A DNA stretch of 7,216 nucleotides from G020353355 sp050116155. GTDB taxonomy: Bacteria; Desulfobacterota; Desulfobacteria; Desulfobacterales; JAHEIW01. A program made the translations under genes and the position numbers. Location of the stretch: contig JASFPE010000304.1 of assembly GCA_050116155.1 (NCBI GenBank), positions 1 through 7,216 on the forward strand, read 5' to 3'. The notes below the pieces were generated by a model, which saw only the letters and a list, made by a program, of their open reading frames with translations, searched no databases and was not told the DNA's origin. Within the stretch, counting starts at the first letter, position 1; each line of letters begins with the position of its first letter. Positions 1 to 6,224 of this stretch are shown one piece after another.

Positions 1-87
1 AGTTGCCGTGCCTATGCCACAGTGGGTGAAATGGCCGGGGTTTTTCGCGAGGTATTTGGAGAATGGCAGGAACCCAGCATATTTTAG
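1..87 (+). CDS. Methylmalonyl-CoA mutase-type large subunit, C-terminal end (5'-partial)
   Basis: Frame 1 is open from the window edge to a TAG at 85-87 and encodes 28 residues containing RAYATVGEMAGVFREVFGEW. This resembles the end of the catalytic barrel domain of coenzyme B12-dependent acyl-CoA mutases (family ending of the type ATVGEICDVLREVFGEYRE). These cytoplasmic enzymes rearrange the carbon skeleton of acyl-CoA esters, for example methylmalonyl-CoA to succinyl-CoA, or 2-hydroxyisobutyryl-CoA in relatives. The protein stops just after this motif instead of continuing into a cobalamin-binding domain, so it should be the large subunit of a split mutase. Its small B12-binding subunit is not in this window. 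The stop codon lies inside a dispersed AATCC-type repeat. The substrate cannot be told from 28 residues. The family call is fairly secure, the exact enzyme is not. Confidence 0.8.
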   Translation, partial: SCRAYATVGEMAGVFREVFGEWQEPSIF

Positions 88-138
88 ATTTTGGATTTTG
101 GATTGCGGATTGTCTCGATGTCGGATTTCGGATTGAAT
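81..138 (-). repeat. AATCC-type dispersed short repeat, copy 1
   Basis: On the + strand this is a run of GGATT units spaced by short TTTT, GCGG or TTTC steps. Read on the minus strand, positions 112-84 match positions 2726-2754 inside hyuB at 27 of 29 bases. The repeat begins at the very end of the mutase gene, so the TAG stop at 85-87 belongs to both. I associate repeats of this AATCCGCAATCC pattern with deltaproteobacterial genomes, from general knowledge and not from a search. No function is known to me. Confidence 0.75.
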
Positions 139-149
139 AAAAAAAATCA

Positions 150-181
150 GGAATCGAGGAATTGAGGGATTTAGGAATTAA
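150..181 (+). repeat. Four degenerate 8-bp tandem units
   Basis: Four consecutive octamers read GGAATCGA, GGAATTGA, GGGATTTA and GGAATTAA. They share the pattern GGRATYNA and follow an A-run at 139-146. This looks like a decayed microsatellite-like repeat in the non-coding gap. No role is evident. Confidence 0.6.
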
Positions 182-208
182 ATAATGTTTGATCATCAAT
201 AAATCAAA

Positions 209-401
209 TTTCTCCTCCCTTGGGAGACTCTGTCGCAATTAACAAAACCATGCATTTGCTATTTTTGTCATTGCGGGCTTGACCCGGAATCCAGGTCTTT
301 TTCAGGCTATTACGTTACTGGATGCCGGATCGAGTCCGGCATGACAGGCAGAATTTGAGTGCTTTTATGAATTGCGGCAAAGTCTCTCAAGGGAGAGGGA
401 G
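209..401. repeat. Long imperfect palindromic repeat (MITE-like), copy 1
   Basis: The left arm (about 209-294) and right arm (about 318-401) are imperfect reverse complements around a loop of about 23 nt. The outer 28 bp (213-240 against 370-397) pair at 23 of 28 positions. The inner ends pair too, with CCAG at 291-294 against CTGG at 318-321. The right arm holds its own small hairpin: ATGCCGGA at 322-329, loop TCGAG, TCCGGCAT at 335-342. The left arm recurs inverted at 4666-4727 (55 of 62 bases) and the small hairpin recurs at 6225-6253. It has no ORF of its own, so if mobile it would be a non-autonomous element. Confidence 0.7.
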
Positions 402-492
402 TCTTTTTGCTTATTACGAAAATGTCAATTCTTCGTTTTTTGAACCATTTAACGAATCAACCAATCAACTATTTAACTTTAGAACAAGACCC

Positions 493-497
493 GGAGG
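493..497 (+). promoter_or_regulatory. Ribosome binding site deciding the GTG start of hyuA
   Basis: GGAGG sits 5 nt before GTG 503. It is a strong Shine-Dalgarno match at good spacing. It supports GTG as the start and places the ATP-binding DIGGTFTD motif at residue 11, where the family expects it. Confidence 0.85.
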
Positions 498-502
498 TTT
501 AA

Positions 503-2593
503 GTGGGTGACGGTCGATACAGGTTAGGATGCGATATTGGGGGAACATTCACGGACTTCGTGCTGGTGAATGATGAAACCGGGGAATTTCAGATCAACAA
601 ATGTTTGACGACGCCGGCAGATCCGTCAGATGCGGTCGAACAGGGCATCCAGGAGCTATTGGAGCGTTCACCCGGCTTTATGCCCCATATTGATGAGATC
701 ATCCACGGCACCACTCTCGTCATTAATGCGATTCTCGAACGCAAAGGCGCCAAAACCGGCCTGATTACCACCAAAGGTTTTCGCGATGTGCTCGAACTCG
801 GCCGAGAATTGCGATACGATGCCTATGATATCTTTGCCGAATACCCACAGCCCCTGGTGCCCAGATATTTACGGCATGAAGTCTCCGAACGAATCACCAG
901 CGACGGGCGCACACTGATTGAATTAGATGCCGAAGAAGTTCAAAACGTCTTGTCGAAGCTGCTGGTTCTGGGGATTGAATCGTTGGCGGTCTGCCTGATT
1001 AACTCATACGAAAATCCGATTCACGAGAAGAAGATAAAAGAAATCGTCCTTCAAGCAGCCCCGGACCTCTCGTTGTCAACCTCTTTCGAAGTATTGCCCC
1101 AGATCCGAGAATACGAAAGAACCTGTACCACCGCAACCAATGCCTATGTCAAGCCGATTACGGCCAAATATCTCAAAAAACTCTCTTCACGACTAGAGTC
1201 ATTGGGATTTAAAGGCAAATTATTCATTATGCTTTCCAGTGGCGGTATTACTTCAGTGGAGACCGCCCGTGAGTTTCCGGTGCGCATCATCGAATCCGGA
1301 CCTACTGCTGCTGTTATTGCATCCCAGCATTATGGCAAGATGTTTGAGATTAAAGATATCTTCTGTTTTGACATGGGAGGCACAACCGCCAAATCCTGTC
1401 TGATTCAAAAAGGCCAGGCCGGCCTGGTTTCTACTTTTGAGGTCGGCCGCGTCCAGCGCTTTAAGAAAGGCAGCGGTTTGCCGATTCAGGTACCGGTGGT
1501 GGATTTGATGGAAATCGGTGCCGGAGGTGGCAGCATTGCCAGAATGAGCAGAATGGACCTGCTACAAGTAGGACCGGAGAGTGCCGGTGCCGACCCGGGA
1601 CCCGCCTGCTATGGGCGCGGCGGAGAAAATCCCACCGTCACAGATGCCGACCTGGTGCTGGGATACCTGGATCCCGGTTATTTTTTAGGGGGCACAATGC
1701 CGCTGGATAAATCGGCTTCGGAAAAGGCGATTGAGGAAAAGGTCGCCAATCCCCTAGGCGCTCCAACCGTCGAGGCAGCCTTTGGCATCCACGATCTTAT
1801 CAATGAAACGATGGCTGCGGCCGCTAAAACGCACATCGCCGAAAAGGGAGGAAATCCGAATATTGTAACCATATCTGCCTTTGGTGGTGCCGGTCCGGTA
1901 CATGCTTATGGGCTGGCAAAAAAAATCGGCGCGCCGCGTATTCTGGTACCACCGCTGGCCGGAGTCGGCTCGGCACTGGGTTTTTTTACGGCGCCGGTTG
2001 CCTTTGACCTGTCAAGAAGTCATCGGGTTTCCCTGGATGACGCCGATTTTGATGAAGTAGAGCGGCTTTTCGAAGCGCTTGAAAATGAAGGGGCAGTGAT
2101 TTTACAGGAAGCTGACAAAGAGCAAAAGATTATCTTTGAACGCACGATTATGATGCGATTTGTGGGACAGGGGGCCGAAACCGACCTGCCCCTTGAAAGC
2201 AGACCATTTCATCAATGGAAAAAGACAGAGATTAGAGATCTTTTTGATCATGCCTATAAGAGACTATATGGTCGTACTTATCCTGAAACACCGGTTGAAT
2301 TTGTGACCTTTAAGGTTAGAGCCAGTCTGCCAGAACGACCCTTTCGCATACCCCCTCTGGCAAATACAACAGGCATACTAGAAGATTGTATCAAAGGTGA
2401 GCGCAATGCCTTCTCGTTGCTGAAAAAGGAATTTATTCCGTTTAAAGTTTATGATCGTTTCAAGCTTTTTCCGGGCGCGAGCTTTGAAGGACCGGCTATT
2501 GTGGAAGAGAAAGAATCGACAATTATTATCGGTGAAGATGCCAAAGCCACTGTGGATGAATACGGATTTGTCTGGATTAATTTGAATTTCTAA
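503..2593 (+). CDS. hyuA: Hydantoinase/oxoprolinase family protein, HyuA-type ATPase subunit
   Basis: This is a full-length 696-residue HyuA protein (N-methylhydantoinase A / acetone carboxylase beta-type), the subunit that binds and spends ATP to activate a carbonyl or amide. It is cytoplasmic, with no signal peptide or membrane segment. The N-terminal ASKHA-fold domain (about 6-180) has the phosphate loop DIGGTFTD at 11-18 and the family stretch with HGTT. The central domain (about 200-490) has FDMGGTTAK at 289-297, AGADPGPACYG at 361-371 and FGGAGP at 460-465. The C-terminal domain closes with the GPAIVEE-type segment. The GTG start is fixed by GGAGG at 493-497. The partner hyuB follows 78 bp downstream. 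Family members include hydantoinases, 5-oxoprolinases, caprolactamases and acetone or acetophenone carboxylases. The sequence does not say which applies here, so the symbol is at family level. Confidence 0.93.
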   Translation: MGDGRYRLGCDIGGTFTDFVLVNDETGEFQINKCLTTPADPSDAVEQGIQELLERSPGFMPHIDEIIHGTTLVINAILERKGAKTGLITTKGFRDVLELGRELRYDAYDIFAEYPQPLVPRYLRHEVSERITSDGRTLIELDAEEVQNVLSKLLVLGIESLAVCLINSYENPIHEKKIKEIVLQAAPDLSLSTSFEVLPQIREYERTCTTATNAYVKPITAKYLKKLSSRLESLGFKGKLFIMLSSGGITSVETAREFPVRIIESGPTAAVIASQHYGKMFEIKDIFCFDMGGTTAKSCLIQKGQAGLVSTFEVGRVQRFKKGSGLPIQVPVVDLMEIGAGGGSIARMSRMDLLQVGPESAGADPGPACYGRGGENPTVTDADLVLGYLDPGYFLGGTMPLDKSASEKAIEEKVANPLGAPTVEAAFGIHDLINETMAAAAKTHIAEKGGNPNIVTISAFGGAGPVHAYGLAKKIGAPRILVPPLAGVGSALGFFTAPVAFDLSRSHRVSLDDADFDEVERLFEALENEGAVILQEADKEQKIIFERTIMMRFVGQGAETDLPLESRPFHQWKKTEIRDLFDHAYKRLYGRTYPETPVEFVTFKVRASLPERPFRIPPLANTTGILEDCIKGERNAFSLLKKEFIPFKVYDRFKLFPGASFEGPAIVEEKESTIIIGEDAKATVDEYGFVWINLNF

Positions 2594-2644
2594 TTCGAAA
2601 TTTAAATTAGTTTAAAAAATCATTTCTCAGGCACTAATTGGAGA

Positions 2645-2662
2645 AGATAATTATCTGGAGGA
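2645..2662 (+). promoter_or_regulatory. Perfect 12-bp palindrome abutting the hyuB ribosome site
   Basis: AGATAATTATCT at 2645-2656 is a perfect palindrome. It is followed immediately by GGAGGA at 2657-2662, which is 9 nt before ATG 2672. The ribosome site supports that ATG. The palindrome could bind a dimeric protein or weakly shield the ribosome site, but AT-rich 12-bp palindromes also arise by chance. Confidence 0.35.
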
Positions 2663-2671
2663 CACCATAAT

Positions 2672-4480
2672 ATGGCAGATAACGGTGGGATACGGAATGG
2701 AGAAGTAGACAAAAATGTAAATCCGCAATCCGCAATCCAAAATCCGAAATCCAAGTTTGATCCGATTACATTGGAGATCCTATGGCGCAGGTTGGTGTCG
2801 ATTGTGGATGAAGCAGATGCTTCTGTGGCGCGTACCGCCTTCTCCAGTCTACTGAGAGATGCCCATGATTACACCTGCATGTTTACGGACAGTCGTGGAC
2901 AGGAATTGGTTCAGGGCACATTTTGTACGCCCGGACAGGCCGGTGCTATGGCAATTGGCGTTAAAGAGATTATCAACTCCATACCGCTGGATGATTATCG
3001 ACCCGGAGATGTCTTTATTGTTAATGACCCCTGGCTGTTGGCAGGCCACCTCAATGATGTGTGTGTGCTGAGTCCGATTTTCTATAAAGACAAACCGGTA
3101 GCGTTTACGGCCTGTGTATTTCACCACTCAGATATCGGCGGAAGGGTTGCTTCCGATAATCGGCAAGTTTACGAGGAGGGGCTTTTTATACCACCATTGA
3201 AGCTCTATGATGCCGGAGTTTTAAATGAACCATTGCTGAACATGATCCGCTGGAATGTCAGAACGCCGGAAGAAGTAACCGGCGATATGCGATCCCAGGT
3301 AGCTGCCAATCACGTTTGCTCACAGAAGATTGTCGAAATGCTTGAAGATGAAGGCCTGGAGACTCTGGATGATTTAGCTGATGAAATCATTGATCGCACG
3401 GAAAAAAGCATGCGCCAGGCCATATCTGGAATTCCAGATGGAGCGTATCCCTATGAAGGCATTATCGAAGGAGCCGGAAAGCGAAGCGATATCACCATTA
3501 AATTGACTGTAAACGTCATTGGTAGTGATATTTGTGTCGATTTTAATGGTACATCGCCCCAGGTGGATTGGGGCGGCAATGTAGTATACAATTTTACCTA
3601 TGCCTATGTTTTTATGGCCATAAAGAGTGCGTTCGATCCGGATATACCGATTAATGAAGGTGCCATTCGACCGGTGAAGATGACCGCACCGGAGGAATGC
3701 GTCGTTAATTGCAAATTTCCGGCGGCTGTCGCTGCCCGCATGCAGATTGGTCACTTTATGACAGAGATGGTTTTCAAAGCGCTGGCTCAGGCGACACCGG
3801 ATAACATTATTGCCGAAAGCGGCGGCACTCCAGCCCAGACGAATATTTTTTATGGTAAACGGCACAATGACAAATCCTGGCTTACGATGATAATTCGCGG
3901 CGGCGGTCTGGGGGCCAGCAGCCGCATGGATGGGCATCACTGTGCTATTTTTCCGGCAAATGGCGCCAACACGCCGGTGGAGATCTTTGAAAGCGACACC
4001 CCGCTAGTCGTCGAAGAACGCAGTCTGATTTGCGATTCAGGGGGACCCGGAAAGATGCGCGGCGGTTTGGGGAGAAAAATGGTAGTACGGGTGCCGGATG
4101 ACGAATTGGCTCCAAAGCCCCCGACGTCCATTGCAGTTCAAGCCGGACGTTTTCGGTATCCGCCGCAAGGGCTTTTTGACGCCAAAGCAGGGGCCAAGGC
4201 CCAATTTGTGATCAATGATCAGCCCGGAGATCCCAGTGGATTGACGCTTTGCCAATCAGGAGATGTGATTCATTTTCACAGTGCCGGTGGCGGGGGATAC
4301 GGCAGTCCGTTGGAAAGAGACCCTGAAGCGGTGAAGGCCGATGTATTTAACGGTTATGTAAGTGTTGAGCAGGCAAGGGCAGATTACGGTGTTGCCATTG
4401 ATCCGGTCACGCTTAAGGTCAATCTGGAGGAAACTGATAAGCTTCGGGCTTCAAAAAAGAGGCAGCAAAAGGATCAATAA
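2672..4480 (+). CDS. hyuB: Hydantoinase B/oxoprolinase family protein, HyuB-type catalytic subunit
   Basis: This 602-residue protein is the partner of the preceding HyuA. In the family, HyuB carries the site where the ATP-activated substrate is hydrolysed or carboxylated. The conserved domain begins at about residue 29 (FDPITLEIL) and runs to about 580. Visible motifs are NDPWLLAGHLNDV at 118-130, HHSDIGG at 151-157, INEG at 327-330, SGGPGKMRGGLG at 456-467 and SAGGGGYG at 537-544. H126, D129 and H151 have the spacing I recall for the metal-binding residues of the acetone carboxylase alpha subunit. That parallel is from memory. The protein is shorter than that subunit (about 775 residues), and no gamma subunit gene follows. 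Residues 17-28 are encoded by an AATCC-type intergenic repeat, giving an odd N-terminal extension. The substrate is unknown. Confidence 0.93.
   Translation: MADNGGIRNGEVDKNVNPQSAIQNPKSKFDPITLEILWRRLVSIVDEADASVARTAFSSLLRDAHDYTCMFTDSRGQELVQGTFCTPGQAGAMAIGVKEIINSIPLDDYRPGDVFIVNDPWLLAGHLNDVCVLSPIFYKDKPVAFTACVFHHSDIGGRVASDNRQVYEEGLFIPPLKLYDAGVLNEPLLNMIRWNVRTPEEVTGDMRSQVAANHVCSQKIVEMLEDEGLETLDDLADEIIDRTEKSMRQAISGIPDGAYPYEGIIEGAGKRSDITIKLTVNVIGSDICVDFNGTSPQVDWGGNVVYNFTYAYVFMAIKSAFDPDIPINEGAIRPVKMTAPEECVVNCKFPAAVAARMQIGHFMTEMVFKALAQATPDNIIAESGGTPAQTNIFYGKRHNDKSWLTMIIRGGGLGASSRMDGHHCAIFPANGANTPVEIFESDTPLVVEERSLICDSGGPGKMRGGLGRKMVVRVPDDELAPKPPTSIAVQAGRFRYPPQGLFDAKAGAKAQFVINDQPGDPSGLTLCQSGDVIHFHSAGGGGYGSPLERDPEAVKADVFNGYVSVEQARADYGVAIDPVTLKVNLEETDKLRASKKRQQKDQ
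2719..2755 (+). repeat. AATCC-type dispersed repeat read in frame inside hyuB, copy 2
   Basis: The sequence is a chain of AATCC-style units. Positions 2726-2754 match the minus strand of 84-112 at 27 of 29 bases. It is translated as residues 17-28 (NPQSAIQNPKSK) between the ribosome site and start of hyuB and its conserved domain, so it forms part of the mature reading frame. The low-complexity, polar peptide is likely an unstructured leader that the protein tolerates. Confidence 0.8.
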
Positions 4481-4497
4481 GGACGTAATAGATTCCT

Positions 4498-4530
4498 TAA
4501 AATTCCAAATAGCAAATCTCAAATAACCAA
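4498..4530 (+). repeat. AT-rich dispersed repeat, left copy of inverted pair
   Basis: The segment starts TAAAATTCCAAAT and ends CAAATAACCAA. Its reverse complement resembles 4787-4818, which reads TAAAATCCCAAAT to CAATAACCAA on the minus strand. The ends match well and the middle is diverged with a one-base gap. It continues into a similar AT-rich stretch up to about 4560. Confidence 0.55.
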
Positions 4531-4566
4531 TACATCACAATGACCAAAATTCAAAATCTCAAACTC

Positions 4567-4745
4567 GATGGTTTCGTAAAAAGTTCGATTCCTGTCACTC
4601 CGGCGAAAGCCGGAGTCCAGATCCATATAGAACCACTGGATAGCGCTAAAGCTTCACTTCGTGCCCGGGTCAAGACCGGAATGACAAAAACGGCAAATGC
4701 GTGGTTTTGCTAATTGCGACACAGTCTGTTTCGCCGGAATGACAG
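4567..4745 (+). repeat. Palindromic dispersed repeat, copy 2 (composite)
   Basis: The left end (GATGGTTTCGTAAAAAGTTC, from 4567) leads to a strong hairpin: ACTCCGGC at 4597-4604, GAAA tetraloop, GCCGGAGT at 4609-4616, then CCAG. The right part, 4666-4727, is the inverted counterpart of 225-286 (55 of 62 bases). CCGGAATGACA occurs twice, at 4676-4686 and 4734-4744, which suggests two overlapping or nested insertions. The left end also matches the minus strand of 6225-6279. Such a hairpin, if transcribed, could stabilise RNA between hyuB and the ligase, but that is conjecture. Confidence 0.7.
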
Positions 4746-4786
4746 TTCGTGCCAGTTTCGGATTATTATCAAGACATCAAGCATGT

Positions 4787-4818
4787 TTGGTTATTGAATA
4801 TTGGAATTTGGGATTTTA
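4787..4818 (-). repeat. AT-rich dispersed repeat, right copy of inverted pair
   Basis: This is the inverted counterpart of 4498-4530. On the + strand it reads TTGGTTATTGAATATTGG and ends GGGATTTTA. Together the two copies frame the palindromic repeat at 4567-4745. Confidence 0.55.
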
Positions 4819-4878
4819 TGACGTTATTGCTGGTTAAGCATCATAAAATCTGCAATTTATTGAAGTAGGAGATAAAAA

Positions 4879-6171
4879 ATGAGTAAGACTTTCATGCCCG
4901 CATTTAAGGACATTGATGAACTTGAAGCGCACCAGTTGAAGGGGCTGCAATGGACGGTGAATCATGCCTACCAGGGATCACTTTTTTACCGCAAGCGTCT
5001 GGACGACGCCGGTGTCAGTGCCGAAGATATCCACACTTCGGAGGATATTCAAAAGCTGCCGTTTACCACCGCGGACGATCTCAGAGAAGGCTATCCATTT
5101 CCCCTGTTATCCGTGCCGGACTCCCAGGTTGTTCGAATACACGCATCCTCCGGAACGACCGGCAAGCGTAAAGTCTTGGCCTATACCCAAAAGGATATTG
5201 ACGATTGGCTCCATTTTTTTGCCAGGTGTTACGAAATGGCGGAGCTTACTGAAGAAGATAGAGTTCAAATTGCGGTTGGATATGGAATCTGGACGGCGGG
5301 TTTCGGATTTCAACTGGGTTGTGAGAAATTCGGCGCCATGGCGCTCCCGGTTGGTCCTGGTAACGTCGATATGCAATGCCAGTTCCTGGTGGATCTGCAA
5401 TCAACGGCGATGTGCTGCACGGCATCCATGGGATTGCTGATGGCCGAGGAAGTGAACAAAAGAAACCTCAGAGATAAAATTGCGCTGAAAAAGATGATTT
5501 TCGGCTCTGAAAGAAGCAGTGATGCCCTGCGCAGGCGGATTAAGGAATTGTTAGGTTTGGATGATATGTTTGACATTCCTGGCATGACAGAACTCTACGG
5601 GCCGGGTACCGGACTTGATTGCTCCAAACATGAAGGCATTCACTACTGGGCCGACTATTATATTCTCGAAATTTTAGATCCGACAACTTTGGAACCTGTT
5701 CCATCAGGAGAAATCGGGGAGATGGTAGTAACCACCTTATGCAAAGAAGCGGCCCCGCTGATTCGTTATCGTACCCGAGATTTAACGCGTGCCATTGATC
5801 ACTCTTGCTCGTGTGGTAATATTCTGCCTATGCATGACAGAATTCTAGGACGTTCGGATGATATGATCATATTTCGCGCGGTGAACATTTATCCCGGCCA
5901 AATCGATGAAGTGTTGTCTACGATATCGGATGTCAACTGTGAATATCAGGTTCATCTGGATCGAAAAGAAGATGGAAAAGATTATATGACCATAAAGCTG
6001 GAGTGTTGTGAGGGTTTTGATGCAGCCCGCAAGCCGGAGTTAATCGATAATGTTAAAAATGAAATAAAAAAACAGATTATGGTCAGTTGTGAGGTGGATG
6101 TCGTGGATTACTGTTCGCTGCCGCGCTCAGAGAGGAAGTCGAAGCGATTTTTCGATAATCGACCGCAGTAA
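4879..6171 (+). CDS. PaaK-type (phenylacetate-CoA ligase family) AMP-forming CoA ligase
   Basis: This 430-residue protein has the usual PaaK-family length. It would convert a carboxylic acid, ATP and CoA to acyl-CoA, AMP and pyrophosphate in the cytoplasm. The nucleotide-binding loop ASSGTTGKRK is at 89-98. GMTELYGPG (235-243) is the adenine-side motif, RYRTRDL (296-302) the ribose-binding region, CSCGN (310-314) the short Cys motif typical of the family, and GRSDDMIIF (324-332) the hinge to the C-terminal domain. K420 in the closing PRSERKSKR segment is the likely catalytic lysine. Compared with the usual IRGVN and SEGK patterns it has RAVN (A334) and SERK (R419). TAGGAGA at 4866-4872 sets the ATG start. 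Its position after hyuAB suggests it activates an acid made by that pair. The substrate, aromatic or aliphatic, is unknown. Confidence 0.92.
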   Translation: MSKTFMPAFKDIDELEAHQLKGLQWTVNHAYQGSLFYRKRLDDAGVSAEDIHTSEDIQKLPFTTADDLREGYPFPLLSVPDSQVVRIHASSGTTGKRKVLAYTQKDIDDWLHFFARCYEMAELTEEDRVQIAVGYGIWTAGFGFQLGCEKFGAMALPVGPGNVDMQCQFLVDLQSTAMCCTASMGLLMAEEVNKRNLRDKIALKKMIFGSERSSDALRRRIKELLGLDDMFDIPGMTELYGPGTGLDCSKHEGIHYWADYYILEILDPTTLEPVPSGEIGEMVVTTLCKEAAPLIRYRTRDLTRAIDHSCSCGNILPMHDRILGRSDDMIIFRAVNIYPGQIDEVLSTISDVNCEYQVHLDRKEDGKDYMTIKLECCEGFDAARKPELIDNVKNEIKKQIMVSCEVDVVDYCSLPRSERKSKRFFDNRPQ

Positions 6172-6224
6172 AGGATGTTATTGTGGCTTTGATATCTTCT
6201 ATAATCCAGTCAATTCAATATGTT

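Larger units (their letters stand above)
88..502. other. 415-bp non-coding gap, mostly repeats
   Basis: The gap between the mutase stop and the hyuA GTG contains, in order, an AATCC-type repeat (81-138), a run of degenerate 8-mers (150-181), a long imperfect palindrome (209-401) and an AT-rich stretch (402-490) directly before the hyuA ribosome site. I see no gene here. A 62-codon open frame at 322-510 starts inside the palindrome and has no family resemblance. The 402-490 stretch is the natural place for a hyuA promoter. It has a TTGAAC at 440-445, but no good -10 box at 16-18 bp from it, so I do not call a promoter. Confidence 0.7.
4481..4878. other. 398-bp non-coding gap filled with nested repeats
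   Basis: The gap between hyuB and the CoA ligase has no open frame of note, so it does not hold a third (gamma-type) subunit. An AT-rich repeat lies at each end in opposite orientation (4498-4530 and 4787-4818), enclosing a palindromic repeat (4567-4745). The last 60 bp (4819-4878) are unique AT-rich leader ending in the ligase ribosome site. I see no convincing promoter or intrinsic terminator. Whether hyuAB and the ligase share a transcript is open. Confidence 0.7.

Noticed and set aside
81..181. CRISPR array
   Set aside because: The units are 5-8 bp and contiguous or degenerate, with no unique spacers of regular length.
440..475. Sigma-70 promoter for hyuA
   Set aside because: TTGAAC at 440-445 has no acceptable -10 at 16-18 bp. 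The nearest AT-rich candidate is about 24 bp away.
322..510. 62-codon + strand open frame before hyuA
   Set aside because: It starts inside the palindromic repeat, lacks a ribosome site and family resemblance, and overlaps the hyuA start.
3374..3940. 188-codon minus-strand open frame inside hyuB
   Set aside because: It lies wholly opposite a clear HyuB domain. Its composition looks like an antisense shadow and no known motif is present.
4964..5440. 158-codon + strand open frame inside the ligase gene
   Set aside because: It overlaps the conserved nucleotide-binding region of the PaaK-type ligase in another frame and has no recognisable domain.
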